Source: Winogradskyella sediminis
GTDB taxonomy: Bacteria; Bacteroidota; Bacteroidia; Flavobacteriales; Flavobacteriaceae
Reading direction: 5' to 3'
NCBI RefSeq assembly: GCF_003387355.1
Contig: NZ_QUNH01000001.1
Location: forward strand, 1,312,023 to 1,376,022
Length of the DNA stretch: 64,000 bases
Of the stretch, positions 30,447 through 37,488 are shown in pieces; positions within the stretch are counted from its first letter, which is position 1, and each line of letters opens with the position of its first letter. Below the pieces are notes generated by a model. It saw only the letters and a program-made list of their open reading frames with translations. It was not told the DNA's origin and did no database searches. A program made the position numbers and the translations under genes.

Positions 30447-30510
30447 TGAAAACATCCCTTTAAAGAGTAATAAATAAGCCTTAACAATTAAAGCTAATTT
30501 AAAAACCAAA

Positions 30511-30538
30511 AAACCCGATTCAGATGAATCGGGTTTTT
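30511..30538. terminator. Bidirectional Rho-independent terminator
   Basis: An 11-bp perfect stem (30511-30521 with 30526-30536) with a 4-base loop AGAT is followed by a T-run on the + strand and preceded by an A-run. It ends the LRR-protein transcript. Before integration it would also have terminated the minus-strand tRNA-Phe transcript. Its 3' arm is part of the 25-bp att repeat. Confidence 0.88.
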
Positions 30539-30555
30539 GATGGTGGTGCCTCCAG
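30531..30555. repeat. Left attachment site (attL) copy of 25-bp direct repeat
   Basis: Bases 30531-30555 are identical to 39173-39197. The core TGGTGGTGCCTCCAG is the complement of the tRNA-Phe 3' end including its CCA. After 5 non-matching bases, GAACC is shared again with the tRNA T-loop, as expected for a site that recombined inside a tRNA gene. Confidence 0.9.
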
Positions 30556-30693
30556 TTTTAGAACCCTATTAATTTATTAAATTTCAATACTCCCTAAAAA
30601 CCTAATTAGACCCTTTAAAGTTAATGCTTTTAAGGGTTTTTGTCAATTAGTTTTCATTCAGCTAAATTAATAAAAATTAACTTAAATTAAAAA

Positions 30694-30713
30694 TTTTCGA
30701 AATTATATCGGGA
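30694..30713. repeat. Inner end repeat, left copy (possible recombinase or repressor site)
   Basis: TTTTCGAAATTATATCGGGA here and TTTTCGATAATTATATCGGGA at 39105-39125 differ by one inserted base. They are in the same orientation, 139 and 48 bp inside the two att copies. The core is nearly palindromic (CGATA-ATTA-TATCG in the right copy). Position near both ends fits integrase arm sites or regulator operators. Confidence 0.55.
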
Positions 30714-30719
30714 TTTTAT

Positions 30720-30727
30720 TAGTTTTG
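30720..30727 (+). promoter_or_regulatory. Candidate -7 promoter box for the integrase
   Basis: TAGTTTTG matches the Bacteroidota -7 consensus TAnnTTTG, 17 bp before the integrase ATG. The conserved inner end repeat lies where the -33 element would be, so a protein bound there could control integrase expression. Confidence 0.45.
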
Positions 30728-30744
30728 AACAATAAAACTAAATA

Positions 30745-32013
30745 ATGCAAATACGTTTTTTTACCCGGTATAATAACAATAATAAACTAGATACGATTTA
30801 CGTAAGAATTTATCAAGGAAAGGATTTTGATTTAACAGTTAAAACAGGAATTGTCGTCTCAAAAAATGAATTTTCATTACCTAAGCAAAAAATGAAAGAT
30901 AAGGCAAAAACTAAAAACCGTCTTTTGATTAATAATAAGCTAGACGCACTTAAAACTCATTTAAGAAATTGCTATAACGAAACGGTCATGGTGGATAATC
31001 ATTTTTCTAAAGACTGGCTTAAAATTAGGGTTCATGCTTTTTTTAATTATATACCATCATCTGAAAATTTTAAAAAATATTTCGTGGATTGGGCAAAACA
31101 TTACAACAAGCATGAAGCAATCAATAAGGATACTGGTATGCCTTTAGCTAAAGGTACATTGAAAAAATATAACACTAGTTTAAATTGCTTGATTGCATTT
31201 GAAGTTCACATTAAAAAGAAATTATTGTTAAACGGTATTACTTATGAATTTTATAAAAGCTTTACAAATTATTGTCTCGAAGAAAAAAAATATACAAGAA
31301 ACACTACTGGAGCACATATAAAAACCGTCAAACTATGGTTAGGTGAAGCTAATAAAAGAGGTTTCTGCAACGTGGATTTTAGTGATTTTAAATCAATGAC
31401 TAATGAAACCATGGATGTTTACTTAACCACTCGGGAACTCGATAAAATCTACAAACACGATTTTTCTGAAAATCCTAGATTAGCTAATGTTAGAGACTTA
31501 TTAATAATTGGTTGTTATACGGCATTGAGAGTGTCAGATTTTATGCGATTAAGAATTACTGATATAGCTAATAATACCATTGAAATTAGCACAAAGAAAA
31601 CGGAGAAAACAGTTTTAATACCATTACATAAATACATCAAAGAAATAATTAAACGGAATGACGGTAATTTACCAAGGTCTATTTCAGATCAAAAATTTAA
31701 TAAATATGTAAAAGAGGTTTGTGAGGAAGCAGGAATTGATGAAATAGTAGAAGGCGAAAAGTTTGATAATACTACTAAACGAAAATCTCACGGTTTTTTC
31801 CCTAAACATGAGTTAATTACTTCACATACTTGCAGGAGGTCGTTCGTCTCTAACCTTTATGGTAAAATTGATAATACTACAATTATGGCTGTAACTGGGC
31901 ATAAATCAGAAAAAGAGTTTTTTAAATATTTAAAAACTACACCTAAAGAGCATATAAAAAAATTGAATGAATATTGGGGTAATCAAGATTCTAAAAAAAT
32001 AGAGAATGAATAA
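30745..32013 (+). CDS. int: Tyrosine recombinase/phage integrase
   Basis: Protein of 422 aa. An N-terminal arm-binding domain and a SAM-like core-binding domain (residues ~100-210) precede the catalytic domain. Catalytic residues seen: Arg262 in TALRVSDF, His361 and Arg364 in HTCRRS, His386 in VTGHKS and nucleophile Tyr395 in FFKYLKT. It should integrate and excise the element at the tRNA-Phe 3' end. It lies 190 bp inside attL, at the end away from the intact tRNA, and reads inward. Confidence 0.93.
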   Translation: MQIRFFTRYNNNNKLDTIYVRIYQGKDFDLTVKTGIVVSKNEFSLPKQKMKDKAKTKNRLLINNKLDALKTHLRNCYNETVMVDNHFSKDWLKIRVHAFFNYIPSSENFKKYFVDWAKHYNKHEAINKDTGMPLAKGTLKKYNTSLNCLIAFEVHIKKKLLLNGITYEFYKSFTNYCLEEKKYTRNTTGAHIKTVKLWLGEANKRGFCNVDFSDFKSMTNETMDVYLTTRELDKIYKHDFSENPRLANVRDLLIIGCYTALRVSDFMRLRITDIANNTIEISTKKTEKTVLIPLHKYIKEIIKRNDGNLPRSISDQKFNKYVKEVCEEAGIDEIVEGEKFDNTTKRKSHGFFPKHELITSHTCRRSFVSNLYGKIDNTTIMAVTGHKSEKEFFKYLKTTPKEHIKKLNEYWGNQDSKKIENE

Positions 32014-33109
32014 TATCACTAAATATAGAGGGTTTTTAGAATGGAATTATTTAGAGAACATCAATAAAGAAACCATTGAGTACTTATCTGAAAATAATGT
32101 AATTATTGATAGTACCGAAAATTATGAGCCAGATGAAGATGCTTACGAAGAGGAACTCGGTGTTAATAGTTTAAATTTTAAGTGTTTTTTAATATTTGAT
32201 TATAAAGAGTATACTGTCAATGAAGTAATCTTAGATGATATTTACTTTATAATTGAAAAAAATATTAAGCGGTTTTCTTATGAAATTATTAGAAAGAAAA
32301 AGTCAGAGATTTCTTTTAAATTAATGAGTTTATTCGACAGTCAGTCTAAAAAAGATTTTTTGAATGAAGCCCTCAAAAAGTTATTTGAAGATTACTCGAG
32401 CGATTTAGATTACGAAGACTATAAGAAATTTAGGAAAGGAGATAGATGGAAGTCGCTTTTTAGACTAGAAATTTATGATGATTTAAATGTTGGAACAATT
32501 AAATATTATTTGCAATCTAAAGCCACAAAAACAATTAACTATTATAGTCAAGACTCTAACTACGTTAGAGATCAGACACTTTTTTGTAAAAAACATCCGT
32601 TCAATATTCAATTCACAAAATATTATCGTTTTAATAAGTTACATGATTTTATTTTAGATGAAATAAGTGAGATAGATAGGATTATAAAACTGGATAAACA
32701 AGCATATACTAGTATAAAAAAATCCGCTTCAACCAATTTACATAAACAAGTGTTAATTATAGATTGTTTAAGGAAAATTAGATATGAAAAGCAATTTACT
32801 GAAGAAAAAATACCAAATTATTTTTTATACTTAGTAGGTGGTAATATTAGTAATTATGAAGAACGACTAAATTTGTTTAAGGAAATTATATTCTTAAAGG
32901 ATTTTATCTATAATTCTTTTAACGCATCTGATTTAGCGAGAAAAATTAGTGATATTACTGGAGGTGATTTTGATAGATTAAGGAAGGAATCTGCATATAT
33001 AACAAAACCGAAAAAGAACGAAAAGTTTACTCCAATGCAAAAGGTCGATTTTAAAAACTATCCGTCCGAAACAGTTGATATACTTGAGTTTATTAATGCT
33101 ATTGGGTAA
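32006..33109 (+). CDS. Unknown protein between integrase and HTH gene
   Basis: Protein of 367 aa overlapping the integrase stop by 8 bases, so probably translationally coupled. No family recognised. It is highly charged and helix-rich, with no signal peptide or membrane span. An acidic patch (YEPDEDAYEEE) lies near residue 35, a KFRKGDRWKSLFRLEIYDD stretch near 145, and the C-terminal third (FNASDLARKISDITGGDFDRLRKES) could be a small helical DNA-binding module. It is either an accessory factor for the integrase or cargo. Confidence 0.75.
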   Translation: MNNITKYRGFLEWNYLENINKETIEYLSENNVIIDSTENYEPDEDAYEEELGVNSLNFKCFLIFDYKEYTVNEVILDDIYFIIEKNIKRFSYEIIRKKKSEISFKLMSLFDSQSKKDFLNEALKKLFEDYSSDLDYEDYKKFRKGDRWKSLFRLEIYDDLNVGTIKYYLQSKATKTINYYSQDSNYVRDQTLFCKKHPFNIQFTKYYRFNKLHDFILDEISEIDRIIKLDKQAYTSIKKSASTNLHKQVLIIDCLRKIRYEKQFTEEKIPNYFLYLVGGNISNYEERLNLFKEIIFLKDFIYNSFNASDLARKISDITGGDFDRLRKESAYITKPKKNEKFTPMQKVDFKNYPSETVDILEFINAIG

Positions 33110-33132
33110 GTGTTGGGTATGGCCAACCCAAT
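33102..33132. promoter_or_regulatory. TTGGGT direct and inverted repeats upstream of the HTH gene
   Basis: TTGGGTA occurs twice and ACCCAA once as the inverted arm around ATGGCC, overlapping the end of the 367-aa gene. Placed just upstream of the HTH gene, it may be an operator for autoregulation. Weak evidence. Confidence 0.3.
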
Positions 33133-33151
33133 TAAAAAAAGTTAATCAAGA

Positions 33152-33159
33152 TAAGTTTG
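33152..33159 (+). promoter_or_regulatory. Candidate -7 promoter box for the HTH gene
   Basis: TAAGTTTG matches TAnnTTTG, 23 bp before ATG 33183. No clear TTG -33 element is seen. Confidence 0.4.
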
Positions 33160-33182
33160 CCTTATAAAACAATTATAAGGTT

Positions 33183-33467
33183 ATGACAAAACAAATTCTA
33201 CAAATTGATAACACCAATAATGAAGATTTCAAGAATGAAATTTTAGAAGGTGTAAGAGATATCCTATCTAACTTCAAAAATCAGGATGATAAAGAAGAGA
33301 GACTTCTGACAAGAGAGGAGACAGCAGAAATACTCTCAATTTCTCTGGTTACGCTCTGGAAATGGACGAAAACCGACGTTATACCAGCTTTTCGTATTGG
33401 TTCTAAGGTAAGGTATAAAAAATCTCAGATTCTTACTGCTTTAGAAAAAATGAATCAATTTCAATAA
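33183..33467 (+). CDS. Helix-turn-helix protein, excisionase/MerR-like fold
   Basis: Protein of 94 aa. The C-terminal half is a winged helix-turn-helix of the HTH_17/excisionase type: LLTREETAEILSISLVTLWKWTKTDVIPAFRIGSKVRYKKSQI. The N-terminal ~40 residues are acidic and may be a dimerisation helix. In Bacteroidota mobile elements such proteins regulate excision or the replication gene next door (known for the family; here inferred). A hairpin follows it. Confidence 0.85.
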   Translation: MTKQILQIDNTNNEDFKNEILEGVRDILSNFKNQDDKEERLLTREETAEILSISLVTLWKWTKTDVIPAFRIGSKVRYKKSQILTALEKMNQFQ

Positions 33468-33469
33468 AA

Positions 33470-33501
33470 AAACACACAACCTAAGTCAATGTTGTGTGTT
33501 T
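33470..33501. terminator. Hairpin after the HTH gene, possible terminator
   Basis: Perfect 11-bp inverted repeat (33470-33480 with 33491-33501; arm AAACACACAAC) with a 10-base loop, 3 bp after the HTH stop. The T-tract is short, so it may be a weak terminator or an attenuator before the primase gene. Confidence 0.6.
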
Positions 33502-33552
33502 GATGTGTTTCTCGTTAAAATAACCCACTCTTAATAGGCACGCTCAAATATA

Positions 33553-33577
33553 CATCATTTTACTTAAAAAAATGATG
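33553..33577. promoter_or_regulatory. 9-bp inverted repeat directly before the primase start
   Basis: CATCATTTT (33553-33561) and AAAATGATG (33569-33577) form a perfect inverted repeat with a 7-base spacer, ending 2 bp before the primase ATG at 33580. It could be a repressor operator or an RNA hairpin masking the start codon. Confidence 0.5.
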
Positions 33578-33579
33578 AA

Positions 33580-36500
33580 ATGATAAATAACACCAATAAT
33601 TCTAAGTTTATATCTAAACAATTTATCGATAATTTATTAGATAACACAAATGTCGAAGATATTATTCAAGATTTTGTAACACTAAAAAAAGAAGGTGCTA
33701 ATCTAAAAGGACTTACTCCGTTTGGAAGCGAAAACACGCCAAGCTTTATTGTAAGTCCATCAAAACAGATCTGGAAAGATTTTTCGTCTGGTAAAGGCGG
33801 TAATAATGCCGTTAGTTTTCTAATGGCAATGGATTATACTTATTTGGATGCTATTCATTATATAGCAAAAAAGCAAGGTTTAACTGTACAATATGATAAC
33901 AGTAAAGAAGCTAAAGCTTACCAAGAAAGATTAAAGAAAATTAATGATCTTAGACCTATATTAAATAAGGCTATTGCTATTTATCAAAATGAATTTTTCA
34001 ATTTACCAAAAGAGCATCCTGCAAAAATAGAAGTTTTTGATAAACGTAAATACAAGCAAGAGATTATTGATACTTATCAAATTGGCTATGCACCAGGTAA
34101 AAGGTTCATATATAAAAATTTAAAAGAAAGTGGTAATGTAGATGGTGGTGTAAAAACAAGCTTGCTAAACAAGAAGCAAGACGGTTATCTCGATTTTTAT
34201 AATGATAGAGTTACCTATCCCATTTTTGATAAAAACGGAGAGGTAATTGGTATTGCGGGTAGAGAGCTAAAAACCGAACCTAAGATTAAATGGCTAAACA
34301 GTAGAACTACTGATCTTTACAATAAGCAATTAATATGGTATGGTTTAAACTTTGCAAAGCAAGAAATCCGACAAAATAAAGAAGTTTACATAATGGAGGG
34401 GTATAATGATGTTATTGCATGGCAAACCAATGGTTTACTAAATGCGGTTGCTCCTTGTGGTACATCTATACACGATAACCAGATTAAAGTTATAAAAAAA
34501 TATGCAGATACTGTTTATTTCTGTATGGATGATGATGATGCAGGTAAAAAATCTACATTAAAAAACATACCTCGATTTATCGAAGCTGGCTTTATATGTT
34601 ATGTTATTAAGTTTAAAGAATGTGATCCAGACGAATTTGTTAGAGTTAATTCAAATACGCTAAAAACCAAATCATTAATTGAAACTCTAAATAAAGAAAC
34701 CGAGAAAGTTGAGGGTTTTAGATTATTACTCGAGGAGTTAAATAATAAGGATGAATTAAAGAAAGGTATTATAGCTAAAGCTCTATGTGAAATAATTAGT
34801 AAAATAAAAGATGATAGTATTGTTTCGCTATATAGTACATGGCTTAAAAAGGCTAGTGGTGTTAATATTCTAAATATTAGAAAATGGATTAAAGAGTATC
34901 AAAATGAACGAATAATTAAAGAGAAAGAACGTTTTATTGCAAATAATGAATATGAATTACCTAAAGATGTGGTAATGAATGAAGATTTATCGGATGACAT
35001 AAAACGTTACCAAATGTTTCAGAGTAACAATAAAATTTATTCGCAGATTGGTTCTGAATATCCTATTAAGTTTCGTGTATGTAGTAATTTTTCGGTAAAT
35101 ATTATTCAACACATGAGAGATGAAGATTTTCCGAAAAAATTAGTTTCCGCAGAAAACACTTTTAATGAATCTTTTGTTTTTGATGTACCTAGTGAAACCT
35201 TTAATGTTTCAGCTGCTTTTCAAAAAGCAATGACCAACTTCGGTAACTTCCGTTGGCACGGACGAAGTGAAGATTTAGTTAGACTGCAAGCTTTATTGTT
35301 TGATAAAATGGGTAATGGTAGAAGTTTAGATGTTTTAGGTTGGCAACCCGAAGGCTTTTTTCTATTCAATAATTTAGTTGTTGTACCCAATGAAGATAAT
35401 ATAGATCTTGACAAAAACGGATGCTTTAAATATAAAGATATTAGTTACTATGTACCTTCAGCAAATGAAATTTACGCAAATAATCACTATAAATATATAC
35501 CACAGAAAAATTTTAGACATATTTCAGGTACTATTTCTTCACTCGACTATTTTGACAAAGTACATCAAGTGCATGGCAACCATGCTATATCTACTATTTT
35601 TCATGCAATAGCCTGTATGTTTCATGATATTGTGGCAAAGAACCTGAAAGGTTTTCCAATAAACTTTAACTATGGACCACCTGGCACTGGTAAAGATCAA
35701 TTGAATCACGCAGTAAAATCGCTTTGGGGTATTCCACAAGTAGCAACCAACTTAGAGGCTAAAAACTCTACAAAAACAGCTACTATTAGAGAACTAGCAC
35801 AGTTTACCAATGGTCTTATTGAGTGGTCAGAATATGCAAGAGGAGATAATGAATTAGATGGTACGCTAAAATCGGTTTGGGATTTAAGAGGTAAAAAAAT
35901 AGGTAAGTTTGAAAGTAGAATTGCTACAGATAATGTTCCAATTTTAAGCGGAGTAGCGTTGACAGGAAACGCATATCCAGATAATCCAGCAATTATTACA
36001 CGTATTATTTGGAATGACATGAATAAAACCGAATTTACCGAAAATGATGAGAAAAATTTTAATGAGCTTAATGATATTATTGAGGAAGGTTTAACCCATA
36101 TCACAATTAAGATACTTAACCAACGTAAATTAGTAGAGGACAACTTTAACGAGCAATACCGTTTATTAATGGATGTTTATCAGCGTAGATTGCCCGACTG
36201 TAATAAACGTATGCTTAAAAACATAAGTACGCTTACGGCTTTTTACAATGTACTAAAAGAAAACATAGATTTTCCTTTTACACAATCTCAAATATTAGAA
36301 CATTTTACAGTAATTACGAAGGCTCAAATGCGTAAACTTTCAAGTAGCAGTATTGTTACTAGATGGTGGGATTGTTTTGTGGCATCTATGCGAGGGGTAG
36401 ATCATGATATTATAAAAGTTGGGAGAGATATAAAACTTGACGGCAGTATGCTTTATTTTCAATATAGTAATTGTTACACTAAAATTTATAGACAATGGTC

Positions 36501-36777
36501 ACGACAATATTCAGATAATGCACCTGTAAAAAACACCATGAAAGAAGCTTTAGAAAAAGATCCTTCATATTCAAATTATAAGGATAGCATACAATATAAT
36601 ACTGGAGGTTTAAACAGAATTAGGTCATCGGCTATGATTGTAGATATATCCAAAATGCCTAATGATGTAAGAGTTAGAATTAAAAGTGAAGTGAACCGTC
36701 AAGAATTTGAAAATGATATTGAACCATACACCTCTAAAAGTCCTTTAAATAAGGGTAATAACGAATTATGGGGTTAA
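33580..36777 (+). CDS. Primase-ATPase replication protein of the element
   Basis: Protein of 1065 aa. Residues 1-110 are a DnaG CHC2-like domain (LKGLTPFGSENTPSF, WKDFSSGKGGNNAVSFLM), but the four zinc ligands are replaced, as in chromosomal DnaG of this phylum. A Toprim domain follows (YIMEGYNDVIAW about residue 270; FCMDDDDAGKKST about 313). The second half has an ATPase core with Walker A GPPGTGKD at 699-706, LIEWSEYA as the likely Walker B region, and a sensor-like ALTGNAYPDNPAIITRIIW. It probably primes and unwinds the element's own DNA at the iteron array just downstream. Confidence 0.85.
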   Translation: MINNTNNSKFISKQFIDNLLDNTNVEDIIQDFVTLKKEGANLKGLTPFGSENTPSFIVSPSKQIWKDFSSGKGGNNAVSFLMAMDYTYLDAIHYIAKKQGLTVQYDNSKEAKAYQERLKKINDLRPILNKAIAIYQNEFFNLPKEHPAKIEVFDKRKYKQEIIDTYQIGYAPGKRFIYKNLKESGNVDGGVKTSLLNKKQDGYLDFYNDRVTYPIFDKNGEVIGIAGRELKTEPKIKWLNSRTTDLYNKQLIWYGLNFAKQEIRQNKEVYIMEGYNDVIAWQTNGLLNAVAPCGTSIHDNQIKVIKKYADTVYFCMDDDDAGKKSTLKNIPRFIEAGFICYVIKFKECDPDEFVRVNSNTLKTKSLIETLNKETEKVEGFRLLLEELNNKDELKKGIIAKALCEIISKIKDDSIVSLYSTWLKKASGVNILNIRKWIKEYQNERIIKEKERFIANNEYELPKDVVMNEDLSDDIKRYQMFQSNNKIYSQIGSEYPIKFRVCSNFSVNIIQHMRDEDFPKKLVSAENTFNESFVFDVPSETFNVSAAFQKAMTNFGNFRWHGRSEDLVRLQALLFDKMGNGRSLDVLGWQPEGFFLFNNLVVVPNEDNIDLDKNGCFKYKDISYYVPSANEIYANNHYKYIPQKNFRHISGTISSLDYFDKVHQVHGNHAISTIFHAIACMFHDIVAKNLKGFPINFNYGPPGTGKDQLNHAVKSLWGIPQVATNLEAKNSTKTATIRELAQFTNGLIEWSEYARGDNELDGTLKSVWDLRGKKIGKFESRIATDNVPILSGVALTGNAYPDNPAIITRIIWNDMNKTEFTENDEKNFNELNDIIEEGLTHITIKILNQRKLVEDNFNEQYRLLMDVYQRRLPDCNKRMLKNISTLTAFYNVLKENIDFPFTQSQILEHFTVITKAQMRKLSSSSIVTRWWDCFVASMRGVDHDIIKVGRDIKLDGSMLYFQYSNCYTKIYRQWSRQYSDNAPVKNTMKEALEKDPSYSNYKDSIQYNTGGLNRIRSSAMIVDISKMPNDVRVRIKSEVNRQEFENDIEPYTSKSPLNKGNNELWG

Positions 36778-36837
36778 ATTTAGTGGCAATCCAATCTTAA
36801 ATTTTATTAAAATAAATTTTAAAATGATTCAAAATAC

Positions 36838-37029
36838 TTTCTGTCATTTCGGACACATTGTTAACATATTGATATATAGTGTTTTATATGTAAATATATA
36901 GACAGAAAGCGTGACAGAAAGTGACAGAAAGTGACAGAGGGTATTTTGAGTTTCGGACACTTTCTGTCATAATAACACACATATCTACATTTAATATGCT
37001 GATTATCAACAATGTCTGAATGTCCGAAA
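36838..37029. repeat. Iteron array, nine copies of TTTCKGWCA
   Basis: Forward copies: 36838-36846 TTTCTGTCA, 36847-36855 TTTCGGACA, 36951-36959 TTTCGGACA, 36961-36969 TTTCTGTCA. Reverse copies: 36900-36908 (one mismatch), 36912-36920, 36922-36930, 36932-36940 (partial), 37021-37029. The four reverse copies at 36900-36940 are nearly tandem with a 10-bp period, about one helical turn, so bound proteins would sit on one DNA face. Confidence 0.8.
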
Positions 37030-37118
37030 GTAAAACCGAGAAAATGAGTGTTATATATTTGTAAATAGTTTTTAATTTAAAAATACAGACTGTTTTTTAA
37101 CTGTAAATATTAATTCCT

Positions 37119-37126
37119 TAGATTTG
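37119..37126 (+). promoter_or_regulatory. Candidate -7 promoter box for the structured RNA
   Basis: TAGATTTG matches the Bacteroidota -7 consensus TAnnTTTG. A start about 6 bases downstream would put the RNA 5' end just before the paired segment at 37139. No exact TTG -33 element is present. Confidence 0.5.
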
Positions 37127-37131
37127 TTTTA

Positions 37132-37288
37132 TAATAGAAAAAGCCCTCGTTAAGAGAGCTTATAAACTTCAAGACTTCCATCATTAGGAAGCATTAGACT
37201 AACGGTTAAAAGTGTGCCATCTCTCATTAGGATAGGGCTTTTAACTTGAAGTCGGAAAACGTCAATGTTCATAGCATTGGCGTTTTTT
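37132..37288 (+). ncRNA. Candidate structured small RNA with pseudoknot potential
   Basis: About 157 nt with no plausible ORF. A 9-bp helix joins AAAAGCCCT (37139-37147) to AGGGCTTTT (37234-37242); inside it GAGAG (37154-37158) can pair with CTCTC (37221-37225). A hairpin CTTCC/GGAAG lies at 37175-37191. ACTTCAAG (37166-37173), within the big loop, is perfectly complementary to CTTGAAGT (37245-37252), outside the closing helix, giving a pseudoknot or a switch between two folds. It ends at a terminator hairpin and begins after a promoter box. No known RNA family recognised. Confidence 0.6.
37258..37288 (+). terminator. Rho-independent terminator of the candidate RNA
   Basis: CGTCAATG (37260-37267) pairs with CATTGGCG (37275-37282), one G-U pair, plus flanking A-T pairs, and is followed by a run of six T from 37283. 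Confidence 0.8.
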
Positions 37289-37311
37289 CATACGACAAAG
37301 ATAATAATTAT

Positions 37312-37379
37312 ATGATTGCTAGTCCACCTTGTAAGATCCACCATGTGGTAATGGTGGTTTTTAAATTTAAAGCAATCAT
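37312..37379. repeat. Nested inverted repeat upstream of the 289-aa gene
   Basis: ATGATTGCT (37312-37320) and AGCAATCAT (37371-37379) are perfect inverted copies. Between them CCACCAT (37338-37344) and ATGGTGG (37351-37357) form a perfect inner hairpin followed by five T. It could be a second terminator, a short structured RNA or a protein-binding cruciform. Confidence 0.55.
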
Positions 37380-37408
37380 TTTTAAGGAATAAACAAGGGG
37401 ATTTTTAT

Positions 37409-37416
37409 TATATTTG
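37409..37416 (+). promoter_or_regulatory. Candidate -7 promoter box for the 289-aa gene
   Basis: TATATTTG matches TAnnTTTG, 72 bp before ATG 37489. A transcript from here would have a leader of about 65 nt. Confidence 0.4.
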
Positions 37417-37488
37417 TGTATTCTTTCCTATCAAACCAACCATAATTTTTTAAGAGCTTTCATGTATCATCATTAAAGTATAAAAATT

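Larger units (their letters stand above)
36778..37131. other. Candidate replication origin region with iterons and AT-rich core
   Basis: Noncoding region right after the primase-ATPase gene. It contains nine 9-bp iterons on both strands and, between the first two and the rest, a 44-base strand of almost only A and T (36857-36900). Satellites such as SaPIs keep their origin in the same place, downstream of the initiator gene, with repeats around an AT-rich stretch. No coding frame is supported here. Confidence 0.6.

Noticed and set aside
30541..30555. Possible second tRNA gene at the left end
   Set aside because: Only the 3' acceptor part is present; no anticodon or D-arm follows. It is the att copy.
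35706..36143. Antisense frame of 145 aa inside the primase gene
   Set aside because: It lies wholly opposite a well-supported domain, has no start context or known motif, and follows the codon bias of the + strand gene.
36900..36940. Tandem 10-bp repeats that look like a mini CRISPR
   Set aside because: Units are only 9-10 bp, contiguous and without spacers, and no cas gene is near; iterons explain them better.
37132..37288. Retron-type msr-msd RNA or tracrRNA
   Set aside because: No reverse transcriptase or Cas gene lies in the element, and the fold lacks the required paired ends of a retron RNA.
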